Origin: a virus
IMG/VR virus record: IMGVR_UViG_3300037071_005032
Location: 1 to 46,016 of that record
DNA length: 46,016 nt
Reading direction: 5' to 3' (one strand)
The notes beneath the pieces were generated by a model that made no database searches, was not told where the DNA came from, and was given only the letters and a program-made list of their open reading frames with translations. The position numbers were made by a program, and so were the translations under genes. Shown here piece after piece: positions 31,872 through 41,354 of this stretch (within the stretch, counting starts at the first letter, position 1; each line of letters begins with the position of its first letter).

Positions 31872-33304
31872 TGCCGCACACCAGTCGACGTCACCGAGAA
31901 CGAGGACCCGCCGCACCTGCCCTCGCCCCACGCGCCGCGCTCCTGTCGTTCTTCGAGCTCGAGGTCCCGGATGTGGTGACCCCTCCCTCGTCTGCGTTCG
32001 GTCCGGTGGCCGGCGTGGCTGCGGTGAAGGCAGCAGCGGGACCGCGCACGGTGGAGAACCCCGGTGGCGGTGTGTCGTTCAACCGAGGCACGAACATCCA
32101 GGCGATGATCGACGGGAACATCGCGAACACGATGTTCGTCGCTTCTGAAACTGGGCTCTATACGAACTTCCGCAACCTGAGCATCACCGGGGATCATCCG
32201 AGGTTCTGGTTCCCCGGCGCAGCCTCTTCGTACTCGATCACGGGCGCCGGTGAACGCTTCGGCTTCGACGGTGTGGGCGGCATCGAAGTACGCGGTGGGA
32301 CATGGAGCGGCTACGGGGTCCAGGGACCTGGACCCAACTACGCCACGCCGATCCATGCGACCGGTGGGCCAACTCAGTCTGTCGTGGAGGATGCGATCCT
32401 CACGGGCAACGAGATAGGCGTGTTGATGCACGGAAACACCACGACCCACACGGGGACCAGGGTTTCGCATTGCACGATGTCGAACAACTTCCGCTACGGC
32501 TGCTCGGGAGGTGGATCGGTCAGCGGTCAGATCGGGAACATCCTCGAATACTGCATCATCGACAACAACAACACGGGAGGCCGCGCTCACCTCACGACCC
32601 CGTCCTACAACCCCGGCGGGGATGCGAGCGCCACGAAGTTCGTCTTCACCAATGGGGACATCGCTCGCTACAACTGGGTGAAGAACAACTACGGCTTCGG
32701 GTTGTGGTGGGACAGCTACGTCACGAACCTCTCGTGTCACGACAACGTGTTCGAGAACAACAGGCTGGCGGACATCTTCGTCGAGGTCGTGTACGGCGGT
32801 ACCGTGGTCGAACACAACTACGCCAACAACGACGGACTTGCGGACCCGACCTCGACCCCCGCATACGGGGCCGTCAACAACCCGTTCAACAACGCCGGTG
32901 TCCTCGTCTCCTGTTGTGCGGCGGACGGTAGTTCGACCGGACCTTTCCCCGGTCCGAACGTCACGAGCGAGATCCGTTACAACGACCTCGACTGCTCGAA
33001 CCGCGCCAACGGGGTCGCCCTGATCGACGGATCGTGGCATCCCGAGGCCGCGACCCGCAACTGGTACGTACATCACAACCGCATCTATGAGCGCGGCTCG
33101 GTGGCGCAGGCACCTCGGACCGGTCTGTACGACGTGAGCAACCGGAACCTCATCGCTGCGCCGGCAGCCAACAACCGCTTCGATTTCAACGAGTACCACG
33201 TCGCCACGGTCGGATCGACGTACTACATCTGCGACAGCACCATGACCCTCGCGCAGTTCCGCTCGGCAGGACATGAGGCATCGGGGTCCGAGGTGGTGAT
33301 CTGA
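31871..33304 (+). CDS. Right-handed beta-helix tail spike / depolymerase-like protein
   Basis: 477 residues, ATG 31871. The N-terminus is Arg-rich (PHTSRRHRERGPAAP), then a short linker. From about 70 onward it is a parallel beta-helix with pectate-lyase-like coils: FRNLSITGDHPRFWF, VRGGTWSGYGVQ, VEDAILTGNEIGVLMHG, ILEYCIIDNNNTGG, LSCHDNVFENNRLADIFVEV, VHHNRIYERG. These folds usually bind or cleave surface glycans. It is the second beta-helix protein in the cluster. The fold is clear; enzyme activity is not. Confidence 0.78.
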   Translation: MPHTSRRHRERGPAAPALAPRAALLSFFELEVPDVVTPPSSAFGPVAGVAAVKAAAGPRTVENPGGGVSFNRGTNIQAMIDGNIANTMFVASETGLYTNFRNLSITGDHPRFWFPGAASSYSITGAGERFGFDGVGGIEVRGGTWSGYGVQGPGPNYATPIHATGGPTQSVVEDAILTGNEIGVLMHGNTTTHTGTRVSHCTMSNNFRYGCSGGGSVSGQIGNILEYCIIDNNNTGGRAHLTTPSYNPGGDASATKFVFTNGDIARYNWVKNNYGFGLWWDSYVTNLSCHDNVFENNRLADIFVEVVYGGTVVEHNYANNDGLADPTSTPAYGAVNNPFNNAGVLVSCCAADGSSTGPFPGPNVTSEIRYNDLDCSNRANGVALIDGSWHPEAATRNWYVHHNRIYERGSVAQAPRTGLYDVSNRNLIAAPAANNRFDFNEYHVATVGSTYYICDSTMTLAQFRSAGHEASGSEVVI

Positions 33305-34029
33305 TGGCCTTCCCTCAGGTCTATCTCAGCGCATCATCCCAGCAGACCTCGGCGACGACCAGCCACACCGTATCGCTACCCGCTGAGATCCAGGCCGGTG
33401 AGCTACTCATCGTCGCGTTCGGCTACGGGGATGATTCCACGATCACGTTCCCCGGTGGCTGGACGCAGAAGGCGAGGTCGCAGGTGAACTTCGCCTCGGG
33501 TACCTGGGCCTATCGTGTCGCCGACGGGTCCGAGGGCGCGACGATCACGGTGACGAGCGGCACCGCTCGTCAGTCCGCACATCGCTCATGGCGTATCCAG
33601 GGTCACAGCACCTCGACCAACCCGATGACGGACAACGGTGCCTGGGCATTCGGATCATCAACGACGCCCGATGCCTCTAGCTACACGCCGACAGGGGGAG
33701 CCAAGGATTACCTGTGGATGTGGTTCTGCTCGGGAGCGTCCGGGCGCATCTGTACCGCTGCGCCAGCGAACTACGGAAACCTCGGCACCTCAGACTCGGG
33801 ATCGACCGCGGCCGTCAGCATCGCCATGTCGACGGCGCGTCGTGAGTTGAACGCTGCCTCCGAGGACCCCGGCACGGCGACGCTCGAAAGCTCGGGTCCA
33901 TGGGTGGCGATGGTCATCGCCGTCCATCCCGGCACCGAGGGGAACCCAGCAGCTCCCGAGCCGAAGGTGATCTCTCGTCCCAGAACCGTGATGCCCAAGA
34001 AGGCGCAGCAACGTGCGTCCCGTTGGTGA
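33304..34029 (+). CDS. Virion surface beta-sandwich protein
   Basis: 241 residues, ATG 33304 (TGATG overlap). Pattern of phage surface domains: LPAEIQAGELLIVAFGYGDD, then FPGGWTQKARSQVNFASGTW, AYRVADGSEGATITVTSGTA and GPWVAMVIAVHPGTE. It ends in a short basic tail (SRPRTVMPKKAQQRASRW). Possibly carbohydrate-binding. Confidence 0.68.
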   Translation: MAFPQVYLSASSQQTSATTSHTVSLPAEIQAGELLIVAFGYGDDSTITFPGGWTQKARSQVNFASGTWAYRVADGSEGATITVTSGTARQSAHRSWRIQGHSTSTNPMTDNGAWAFGSSTTPDASSYTPTGGAKDYLWMWFCSGASGRICTAAPANYGNLGTSDSGSTAAVSIAMSTARRELNAASEDPGTATLESSGPWVAMVIAVHPGTEGNPAAPEPKVISRPRTVMPKKAQQRASRW

Positions 34030-34038
34030 GGAGGAGAC

Positions 34039-34509
34039 ATGGCGAAGACCGGATATGTGGCACTAACAGAGGGGGCTGTCGCGCTGTCGGCGGCGACCGC
34101 GAAGACCGTGCTAGGGGTGAAGGGGCACGCGAACTTCGGGGTCGACATGAAAGGCTTCTGGGTCGATTTCGACGGGGTCACCGCCTCGGCGATCGCGGTG
34201 CTGTGCGAACTGTGCTACAGCTCATGGACGACCAACTCGCCGGGGACCAACTCCACGTCCGTCACGGTGAACCAGGTCTACGGCCGCGTCACGACCGCCG
34301 GCTTCACCGCCGGGAAGACCTGGACGACGGAACCGACGGTGCTCACCGTGCTCGACGCGTTCACGCTCGACCCGAACAAGGGGCTGTTCCGCTACGACTG
34401 GTCGCTCGGGGAGAGCCCGGACTCGGGTCTAGCGGAGGGCTACTGCCTGCGCCTCACCGCGCCGGCCACCGTGAACGCTCGAGCGGGTTTCCGCATCGAA
34501 AGGGCCTAG
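34039..34509 (+). CDS. Virion-associated protein
   Basis: 156 residues, ATG 34039 with GGAGGAG upstream. Typical sequence: YVALTEGAVALSAATAKTVLG, then GVDMKGFWVDFDGVTASAIAV and a C-terminal YCLRLTAPATVNARAGFRIE. This matches a widespread small phage structural family found beside fibre genes. Exact role unknown. Confidence 0.7.
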   Translation: MAKTGYVALTEGAVALSAATAKTVLGVKGHANFGVDMKGFWVDFDGVTASAIAVLCELCYSSWTTNSPGTNSTSVTVNQVYGRVTTAGFTAGKTWTTEPTVLTVLDAFTLDPNKGLFRYDWSLGESPDSGLAEGYCLRLTAPATVNARAGFRIERA

Positions 34510-34512
34510 CTA

Positions 34513-35664
34513 GTGCCTCGCCTCGGGCGGGCGAGGCGCAAGCCACCGGTGCTGTTCGTCGGCGCCGGGGACGTCGACGTCCCTGTAGCGCCACCGGTCC
34601 TCCCGGTCTCGTTCGTCGTCTCGCCCGCGACCCCGACGGTACAACGCCTACAGATCGCCGTGTTCATCTGGGTCCTCGGCTCGACGCCTACCATCAACTC
34701 GCTGACGGGCCGAGGCATCACCTGGGCGCTGGCGCTGCGTCACAACCTCTACGGTGGTGGCGGGATCGAGTATTGGTACGGGGTCGCCGTGTCCCCGACG
34801 TCGGCCCCGATGGTTCCGGTCTGGTCGGCGACCCCGGGCGTGGTCTACTCCTACGTTATCGAAGCCACCGGAGCGGCGCTCGGCAACAACGGTGCTGATG
34901 CGATCGGCAACTCCGGGATCGACTCCGGCAACCAGGGCGGAGCGACCGTGTCGCCCATCTACACGAACACGAACTCCCGGGTTCTCACCGCGATCCACGT
35001 GGCCGGTGATGGCGGGAACCCTGCCATCAGCTCGCACCCGGGGACCGCGCTCGTCGGACCGGCCACCATATCCGAACCCGCTACCGGCCAGTTCCAGGCC
35101 CACGGGATCGACTGGCTACCGACGCAGACCTCGGGCTTGCTTTGGATCTTCAGCTCCTCACCGGGTCTGCACAACTTCCGCCAAGCATGGCTCGAGATCC
35201 TCGCCGCGTCCTCGGCTATCGCGCCTACGCACCTGGCGGTTACGGTCACGTTGTTCGCTCCGGCGCTCCGCTCCAAAGTAACGGCCACCCCTCTCAGCGT
35301 CGCCGTCACGCTCTACCCGCCAACGATCACGACCGCCGGTGCGCAGGTCGTCGTCGCCGCACACCTCAGCGTCACCGCCACGCTCTACCCGCCCAGCATC
35401 GTGTTCACGGCGAACGTTGTCTTGCCCACCCACCTCGCCGTGCCCGTCACGTGCCACCCACCATCCGTCTCCACGGGGGTCATCGCCGCGCACCTCAGCG
35501 TCTCGGTCACCCTCTACGGCCCGTCGGTTCGCTCCACGCCGCTGCCTACGGTGCGATCCACGGCCACGGTCAGCGACGCGGCGCTTCATACCGCCGTCGC
35601 AGCGGACAAGGCGCTCCACACCGCGTCGGTCGTTGACAGAGGGCTGCATGATTCACAGGCATGA
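34513..35664 (+). CDS. Virion protein with five short beta repeats and C-terminal LH motifs
   Basis: 383 residues from GTG 34513. N-terminal 235 residues form a surface domain (VQRLQIAVFIWVLGSTPTIN, GIEYWYGVAVSPTSAPM, VYSYVIEATGAALGNNG). Five repeats follow (about 236-345), e.g. HLAVTVTLFAPAL, HLSVTATLYPPSI, HLAVPVTCHPPSV, HLSVSVTLYGPSV. They match those of the protein at 30730. The C-terminus has three 'D.(A/G)LH' units (SDAALHTAVAADKALHT, then DRGLHDSQ). Likely a shaft that sets the length of an appendage. Confidence 0.65.
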   Translation: MPRLGRARRKPPVLFVGAGDVDVPVAPPVLPVSFVVSPATPTVQRLQIAVFIWVLGSTPTINSLTGRGITWALALRHNLYGGGGIEYWYGVAVSPTSAPMVPVWSATPGVVYSYVIEATGAALGNNGADAIGNSGIDSGNQGGATVSPIYTNTNSRVLTAIHVAGDGGNPAISSHPGTALVGPATISEPATGQFQAHGIDWLPTQTSGLLWIFSSSPGLHNFRQAWLEILAASSAIAPTHLAVTVTLFAPALRSKVTATPLSVAVTLYPPTITTAGAQVVVAAHLSVTATLYPPSIVFTANVVLPTHLAVPVTCHPPSVSTGVIAAHLSVSVTLYGPSVRSTPLPTVRSTATVSDAALHTAVAADKALHTASVVDRGLHDSQA

Positions 35665-35960
35665 GCGAGAACCAGTACCAACCCCGCCAGCGCATCCGCA
35701 CCACGGGTCGCTTCCGTGCCGCAGGGGCCTACGCCGACCCGACGACCATCACGGTCAAACTCGCCGATCCCCACGGGATCCTCACCACGTTTCTCTACGG
35801 CCTTGACCCCGAGGTCGTGCGCGACGCCGTGGGCCGTTACCACATGGACCTCACGACCGGGTCGACGCCCGGACGTTGGGTCTATCGCTACGAGGGCGAT
35901 GGAGCGGTGGAGGCGGGCGACGAGGAGGGCTTCCGCGTGATGACGTCGGCTATCCCTTGA
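35661..35960 (+). CDS. Small beta-sandwich virion protein
   Basis: 99 residues, ATG 35661 (ATGA overlap). Sequence: IRTTGRFRAAGAYADPTTIT, then VRDAVGRYHMDLTTGSTPGRW and WVYRYEGDGAVEAGDEEGFR. This is a common small phage Ig-like domain next to connector genes. May decorate the tail or the connector. Confidence 0.65.
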   Translation: MSENQYQPRQRIRTTGRFRAAGAYADPTTITVKLADPHGILTTFLYGLDPEVVRDAVGRYHMDLTTGSTPGRWVYRYEGDGAVEAGDEEGFRVMTSAIP

Positions 35961-35982
35961 CGCTTGGCCCACGCTAACTGCT

Positions 35983-36840
35983 GTGGCCGACGAAGCAGAC
36001 CTCGTGCGCCGTCTCCGTCGTGCGGGTCGCGACCGTCCCGACCGCACGAGGATCACCGTGGGGATCGATGCGACCGTCGACCGGTTCGTGGTTCCCGCCG
36101 GCCACCTGAACAAGTTCCCCCAGTCCGGGACGCTGATCGAGTTCGATGACGGCAAGGGCGAGCTCGCCTACACGTCCGGTCGTGATGCCACCTCGGATGA
36201 GCTGATCGTCGATCGTGCGGTCGACGGTACGGAAGGCGTCACGCACGCCGCCGGGACCACGGTGCTCATCAAACCGCGGTGGCTCTCGGTCGACATCATG
36301 GAGGCCGTCAACACGATCATCGACCTCGAGTTGTGGCCGCACGTGTGGATCGCGGGGGAGACGACGCTTGACTACCAGTCGGCCAACGACTACTTCCCGT
36401 TCACCGAAGGCGGCATCGACGAGGTGGCCTACGTCTATCAGGTCGTCAGCGGCGAGCAGTACCAGCTCGGCTTCCGCCACATCGGGTCGGACCTCGCCGA
36501 CGACACGAACTTCCCGGATGGGTTCCTGATCCTGCCAGGACCGATCGACTCCTCGACCATCTACGTCGCCTATCGCTCACGCCCGACGCTCGCCTCCCTC
36601 ACACCGGCGCTCACGCAACTCGTGGTCCTCGGTGCGATGGCCCAGCTTCAGCTCACCGAGGAGTCCGCGGGGACGGCGCCCGACACGACGGTCGTCGACC
36701 GCTCCTTGCAGGCGGGGTCGCGGCTGCGCGCCGGCGCGCTCGGGTTGCAGCGGTTCCAGGCGGCTCGCTCGTCGCTGATGATCTCGCTGCAGCAGTCCGA
36801 GACCGACCGCCGGCGACGGCTCGTCCGCTCCGTGTCCTGA
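35983..36840 (+). CDS. Head-tail adaptor protein (tail tubular A-like)
   Basis: 285 residues from GTG 35983. Residues about 20-105 are a beta domain (RFVVPAGHLNKFPQSGTLIE, YTSGRDATSDELIVDRAVDG, then HAAGTTV). Residues 105-150 are a helix with SVDIMEAVNTIIDLELWP. A C-terminal helical part ends in a basic tail (SETDRRRRLVRSVS). This is the layout of phage adaptor proteins that bind below the portal in short-tailed phages. The next gene would then be the nozzle. Confidence 0.6.
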   Translation: MADEADLVRRLRRAGRDRPDRTRITVGIDATVDRFVVPAGHLNKFPQSGTLIEFDDGKGELAYTSGRDATSDELIVDRAVDGTEGVTHAAGTTVLIKPRWLSVDIMEAVNTIIDLELWPHVWIAGETTLDYQSANDYFPFTEGGIDEVAYVYQVVSGEQYQLGFRHIGSDLADDTNFPDGFLILPGPIDSSTIYVAYRSRPTLASLTPALTQLVVLGAMAQLQLTEESAGTAPDTTVVDRSLQAGSRLRAGALGLQRFQAARSSLMISLQQSETDRRRRLVRSVS

Positions 36841-39620
36841 TGGGCCTCGACCCAGACGTCCGCATCGGCGACTACTTCTACCGTCTCGCTCAGGGCGACG
36901 AGTTGTACCAGGAGACCGGGCTGCGGCCGATGGACCGGGACTGGCGCTCGCTGTTCGCGGGGCGTCAGAACGTGCAGGGATCCCCGGGCGTGCAGAACGT
37001 GCGCGACGAAGACCTGCGGTGGTCTTCGACGTCGTTCCGTGGAGGTGGCGGGCAGGCGGTCATCGACCCGTCTCAGCCGGACGACCTGTTCCGCTTCGAC
37101 CGCTCGCTCGGCGTCGACCTCGGTAACACCGGGGAGATCCGTCTGGCGAAGGAGACGTTCACGTTCGCCACGCAATCGGGGACGACGCCGCCCACCACGC
37201 ATGAGGGTTCCTCGTTCACCGACGGCATCGGCACCTCGACCGTGGTAGGCGACGACCGGCGGCTGACAACCGTCGGGGACATGGTCTTCAAGGACGTTTC
37301 GCTGGGGGCCGGCGCTTATCAGGTCGAGGCGTTCGGCTACTCCGAGGATGCGACGTCGCGCGTGGTCGAGTTGGGGTCCTCGCTCGAGGTGTTCCAAGGT
37401 GAGGCGTTCCCCGTCGGCACGACGATGCGGCTCAAGGAGCACTCTCGGGTGCGTTCATCGGAACGGAGCTTCCCCGAGGGGTCCTCGATCCAGGTCGAGG
37501 TGCAGATGCACCTGTTCTGCTCCGGACCGGCCACCGCGTCGGCCTCGGTGGTGGTATCTGATGTGGGGACAGGGGACCAGGCGGCCTCACAAGACGTCAC
37601 CTTGCACACTCCCGTGGCCGAGGCGTCGCGCTCGGCGGCTGCTATCTCCCCTGACATCGACTCGAAGCAGGTGGTGCTCAACTGGATCACACAGCCCGGC
37701 CACACCTACCGCGTGCGGGTCGTGCTGAACCACGTCGACTCCCATGTCAATCGCCAGTTCCTCGTCGACGAGATCGCGTTCACCCAGCTTGCCTCCGACC
37801 AGCTCGCCGGCTGGTCCCTCACGCAGGGAGCCACGCTGAGAGCCTCGGGACAGGTGAACATGCACGGTGTCACCACGCCCCAGCAGGTCGGTTCAGCCAT
37901 CATCAACGTCACCGGGACCCAGACGATCCGCCTCGCGTTCACGCGCGTCTCCGGTGAGGCTGCGGTCCTGCTCGACCGGATGGTGGTGGTGCCGATCTCG
38001 ATGGGCGACGGCGCGATGGTATGGCTCGGGATCAACGACACGATCTGGCTCATCGACCAGTCACCGCACGCGCTCGCCTACCGGTGGGACCCGGCGTCGG
38101 GGACGTGGATCTCGCACGCGAACTTCGCCGGTCAAGAGGCATCAGCGCACGCGAGCTCGGAGTCGCACGAGTACGTGCTTTTCCACTCGACGGGCAACAT
38201 CTACCGGTGGGACAAGCTCGGCAACGTGAGCTACTTCGCGCTCACGCCGTCGGCGGCCCAGTTCTCCCCCGGCATCGCCATCGCGGGCAATCGCCTGTTC
38301 GCCCTGGTCGAGAACCCAGGCACCTCGACCGTGCTGTACGAACACGCGCTCAACAATCCGAACGATGTCACCGGAACCGGGTGGACCTCCCGCATGAACG
38401 GCCCGGTGATCGGCACGACCGTCGGCGGGGACGAGTTCCTGTTCAACGGCGACAGCGACATCGCCTTGGCCCAACGGATCGTCGGGGTGAAGGCGGGCTG
38501 CATCTTCTTCTACAACGCTGGGCCCAACTGCACGATCTACGAATGGGACGGGAACGCCGGCGCTCCACTCACGACGCTCCCGACCGGGTTCCGCGGACGC
38601 TCGGTCATCCACGGTGGCGGCACGACGTATGTCGGGGGCGGGTTCCCCACGCGCGACACGACCGGTCAGGTCACGATCCGACCGGGGATCTTCTCCGTCG
38701 AAGGGACGCTCGCCTCGACCGACGTCAACGTCTCGCAACTCGACATCAAGCTCTACCTCGACGACGACCCGTCTTCGGCGATCGCGGCGATGCAGCTCTA
38801 CGGCTCGGACCTATGGGTGCAGACCGAGGTCGCGGCCGACGCGTCGCATCCCCGCAAGAAGATGCGGTTGTGGCGGGTATCGCTTCGGGGCGACCCGGCG
38901 CCGTTCCTCGAGAACGAGGTGGAGATCTCGCCGGACCAAGCCGCGGGCAAGGCACACGGGCTCGCGATCACGTGGCGTGACCGGTTCATGTTGTGGACGA
39001 AGGGCGGTCCACACCAGCTCTCGGAGCGGTACATGACGTCGGGGGATTCGTACCTACGGACCTCGCGCTACACGTTCGGCCTCCTCGAGCGGAAGCTGCT
39101 GAAAGCGGTCGACATCGTCGCTCGATGTCCCGTCGGCACGTGGGTCGAGCTCTACTACTGCCTCGACGGCGGGGACTGGCACGGCGCCGGTCGTTTCGAG
39201 TCATCCGGACGCCGCGTCGTTTCGGTCCCACACAACTCTGCGTTCTTCGATGACCTGCAGCTCGAGGTGCGCTTGCGCTCCACGGATCCGACGCTCACCC
39301 CAACCGTCTACGCGTTCGGTGCGCTCGGCACGATCCAGGAGTACGACCGGGCGTGGAACCTGCTGCTGTACTGCGCCGACGAGAACGCGGCGTGGCACAA
39401 GGACGGGTCTCAGGTGCCCGGCAGCGTGGGGATCGACTACCTGTTCGCGCTCGCCGACGGCGGCGGTGTCGTCGAGTACGAGAGCTTCTTCGAGTCTTCC
39501 CGCAACGAGGACTCGCGGCTGCGGATGGTGACGGTGGAGTCGCCGAGGGCCCGCTACATCAAACGCGGAGAGGCGGTCGTGTCGGTGCGCCTCGCCGACG
39601 GCGGACTCATCCCCCGTTGA
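36840..39620 (+). CDS. Tail nozzle-like protein (926 aa)
   Basis: 926 residues, ATG 36840 (TGATG overlap). Opening segment: RIGDYFYRLAQGDELYQETG, then FRGGGGQAVIDPSQPDDLF, a typical start of tail tubular B or nozzle proteins. The middle contains many short beta-sheet blades (HEYVLFHSTGNIYRWDKLGN, GGTTYVGGGFPTRD, SALAMQLYGSDL-like segments), as in beta-propeller domains. The C-terminus has LLLYCADENAAW and VVSVRLADGG. The order adaptor-nozzle fits a podovirus. A minor tail protein is the main alternative. Confidence 0.55.
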   Translation: MGLDPDVRIGDYFYRLAQGDELYQETGLRPMDRDWRSLFAGRQNVQGSPGVQNVRDEDLRWSSTSFRGGGGQAVIDPSQPDDLFRFDRSLGVDLGNTGEIRLAKETFTFATQSGTTPPTTHEGSSFTDGIGTSTVVGDDRRLTTVGDMVFKDVSLGAGAYQVEAFGYSEDATSRVVELGSSLEVFQGEAFPVGTTMRLKEHSRVRSSERSFPEGSSIQVEVQMHLFCSGPATASASVVVSDVGTGDQAASQDVTLHTPVAEASRSAAAISPDIDSKQVVLNWITQPGHTYRVRVVLNHVDSHVNRQFLVDEIAFTQLASDQLAGWSLTQGATLRASGQVNMHGVTTPQQVGSAIINVTGTQTIRLAFTRVSGEAAVLLDRMVVVPISMGDGAMVWLGINDTIWLIDQSPHALAYRWDPASGTWISHANFAGQEASAHASSESHEYVLFHSTGNIYRWDKLGNVSYFALTPSAAQFSPGIAIAGNRLFALVENPGTSTVLYEHALNNPNDVTGTGWTSRMNGPVIGTTVGGDEFLFNGDSDIALAQRIVGVKAGCIFFYNAGPNCTIYEWDGNAGAPLTTLPTGFRGRSVIHGGGTTYVGGGFPTRDTTGQVTIRPGIFSVEGTLASTDVNVSQLDIKLYLDDDPSSAIAAMQLYGSDLWVQTEVAADASHPRKKMRLWRVSLRGDPAPFLENEVEISPDQAAGKAHGLAITWRDRFMLWTKGGPHQLSERYMTSGDSYLRTSRYTFGLLERKLLKAVDIVARCPVGTWVELYYCLDGGDWHGAGRFESSGRRVVSVPHNSAFFDDLQLEVRLRSTDPTLTPTVYAFGALGTIQEYDRAWNLLLYCADENAAWHKDGSQVPGSVGIDYLFALADGGGVVEYESFFESSRNEDSRLRMVTVESPRARYIKRGEAVVSVRLADGGLIPR

Positions 39621-39666
39621 CATTGACGACAACCTCTAGGTCGTGCTTCTCGACCGGAGGATGCCC

Positions 39667-40719
39667 GTGAGCCTTGATGGCCTGACCTACGAGCTGTTCC
39701 GGTACCACGACTCTCGTGTCCACCTCCTCGAGGTCGACCTCACGAAGCGGAGTATCCGGCCGGTGATGGGTGGCGAGGCGTTCCCGCTGCTGCGGGTCTA
39801 CCCGGTGATCGACGCGATCGCTGAGGGCGCGCTCGCGGCCGTGGGTGGTGGGTTCAACACCGTCTGGGCTCACGATCTCGGCTATGCGGACCAGCCGCTT
39901 CACTCCCTCGTCGTCGACCGGGAGATATGGACGACGGGGGTCGCCGCCGGCGGGTATGGCTTGCTCATCGGTGAGACCGACATCGCCGCTCAGCGCAACC
40001 GTATCCGTGTCGTCGTGTGGCGGGCTGACGGCACCGTGTTCGGGGTCGAGCGCATCAACTGTGGCCACGGAGTACGCGTGCAGGCGTTCACCGCGCGCGG
40101 CGGAACGAACCAGCGTCCGGGTGAGGGTAGGCACTACGCCGTCCTCGGTCAGCCGGGGTGGTGGGAGGCGCGGGATCACGGTGAGGCGCAGCGCCGCAAG
40201 ATGACGGTGCTTGCGGTGAGCGATGAACCGATCGTCCCGACGGGTGAGGAGGTCACCCTCGAGGCACGCTGGGGGCTGCATCTGAGCGTCGGCGACGAGG
40301 TGACGTGGGTCCAGCACCTCGGCGGGCGGAACGTCCGACACGTCATCAGTGGGTGGCCGCAGATCGTGCGGAACGGCACCAACGTCGTGCCGGAGCTCGA
40401 GATGGACCCGGAGGCGCCGGACGGTCCCGATGGTTGGTTCGTGCGGGAGAACCCCCGCCTCGTCATGGGCGCATCGAAGAACGGCAGGACCGCCTATGTC
40501 TGCACGGTCGAGGGTCGGCTCGATACCTCAGAAGGACTACGCCTCAAGGAACTCGCGACGTGGCTCGTGCAGCACGACGTCTACAGCGCGGTCAACTTCG
40601 ACGGCGGCGGCAGCGCTTTCCTCTGGCTCAAAGAAGGTGGCCTTGTCGCTGATAGCACATACGGTGATGGCACCTTGCAAGGGCTGCGTCCTGACCACCT
40701 TGCGACGGCGGTGTTCTGA
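39667..40719 (+). CDS. Phosphodiester glycosidase (NAGPA)-domain protein
   Basis: 350 residues. GTG 39667 is chosen because GGAGG ends 6 bases upstream; 39643 is an alternative. Domain landmarks of the NAGPA/DUF2233 family: VIDAIAEGALAAVGGGFN, then NPRLVMGASKNGRTAYVCTVEGR, LRLKELATWLVQHDVYSAVN and the signature NFDGGGS at residues 310-316. Members hydrolyse sugar phosphodiesters. It is followed by an M15-type peptidase and holin-like genes, so it may attack cell-wall sugars or teichoic-type polymers during lysis or entry. The family is clear; the substrate is inference. Confidence 0.75.
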   Translation: MSLDGLTYELFRYHDSRVHLLEVDLTKRSIRPVMGGEAFPLLRVYPVIDAIAEGALAAVGGGFNTVWAHDLGYADQPLHSLVVDREIWTTGVAAGGYGLLIGETDIAAQRNRIRVVVWRADGTVFGVERINCGHGVRVQAFTARGGTNQRPGEGRHYAVLGQPGWWEARDHGEAQRRKMTVLAVSDEPIVPTGEEVTLEARWGLHLSVGDEVTWVQHLGGRNVRHVISGWPQIVRNGTNVVPELEMDPEAPDGPDGWFVRENPRLVMGASKNGRTAYVCTVEGRLDTSEGLRLKELATWLVQHDVYSAVNFDGGGSAFLWLKEGGLVADSTYGDGTLQGLRPDHLATAVF

Positions 40720-41354
40720 TGCACGGCGTCCGCTTGAAGCGTCCCGCCGGCACGCTGTCGAAACCGTACCTCCGCGAGGATGAGCTGCGGAAGGCGGTCA
40801 ACGCACGTCTCGTGAAGTTCGACGAGCCGTACCACATCGAAGAACCGGGGGTATCGACCGGCCCTGAGAAGATGTCCAAGGGAGAGATCGCTGATCGGTT
40901 CGTGCGACGTCTCCTGACCGGGGACGTAGGGCTTCACCTCGTCATCAACGACGACTTCCACCGGCACCTTCATGGCCGGACGGTCGAGACAGCGCCGGAC
41001 TCCGCGAACACGACCGGCTCGCCAGGGGTCGACCTCCTCGTCGGGTTCCTGAACCAGAACTTCGCCGGCCAGTGGGAGCAATGGGGCATCTACAACTTCA
41101 AGCACATCTCAGGCTCGACGACGTGGTCAGACCATGCCTACGTGAACCACCAAGCGCAGCCGCCGTGGTGTGGGCGCGCTTTAGATTGCCATCCAGCGTC
41201 AATCGCTGTAGGTGACGCGATCTATGCCACCGCGACTGCGGAGCCCGCGATCAAGGCCAAGTTGCGCTACTGCCTGTGGCGCGGCTATGCCGATCACTAC
41301 CCCGGACATCTTCATTTCTCGTTCGAGGACGGCGGAGCGCCGGGGTACTGCTGA
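40719..41354 (+). CDS. M15-type peptidase endolysin
   Basis: 211 residues, ATG 40719 (TGATG overlap). The C-terminal half has the zinc-site layout of M15/VanY-type D,D-peptidases: His139 (TTWSDHAY), Asp156 (GRALDCHP) and His197 or His199 (GHLHFSF). The N-terminal 100 residues may help bind substrate. The usual Gly/Ala after 'SxHxxG' is replaced by a longer loop. It would cut peptide stems or cross-bridges. The adjacent glycosidase and holin-like genes support a lysis role. Confidence 0.7.
   Translation: MHGVRLKRPAGTLSKPYLREDELRKAVNARLVKFDEPYHIEEPGVSTGPEKMSKGEIADRFVRRLLTGDVGLHLVINDDFHRHLHGRTVETAPDSANTTGSPGVDLLVGFLNQNFAGQWEQWGIYNFKHISGSTTWSDHAYVNHQAQPPWCGRALDCHPASIAVGDAIYATATAEPAIKAKLRYCLWRGYADHYPGHLHFSFEDGGAPGYC

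Noticed and set aside
31829-33274. 481-codon minus-strand frame opposite the beta-helix protein
   Set aside because: Val/Arg-rich shadow; the plus strand encodes a clear beta-helix.
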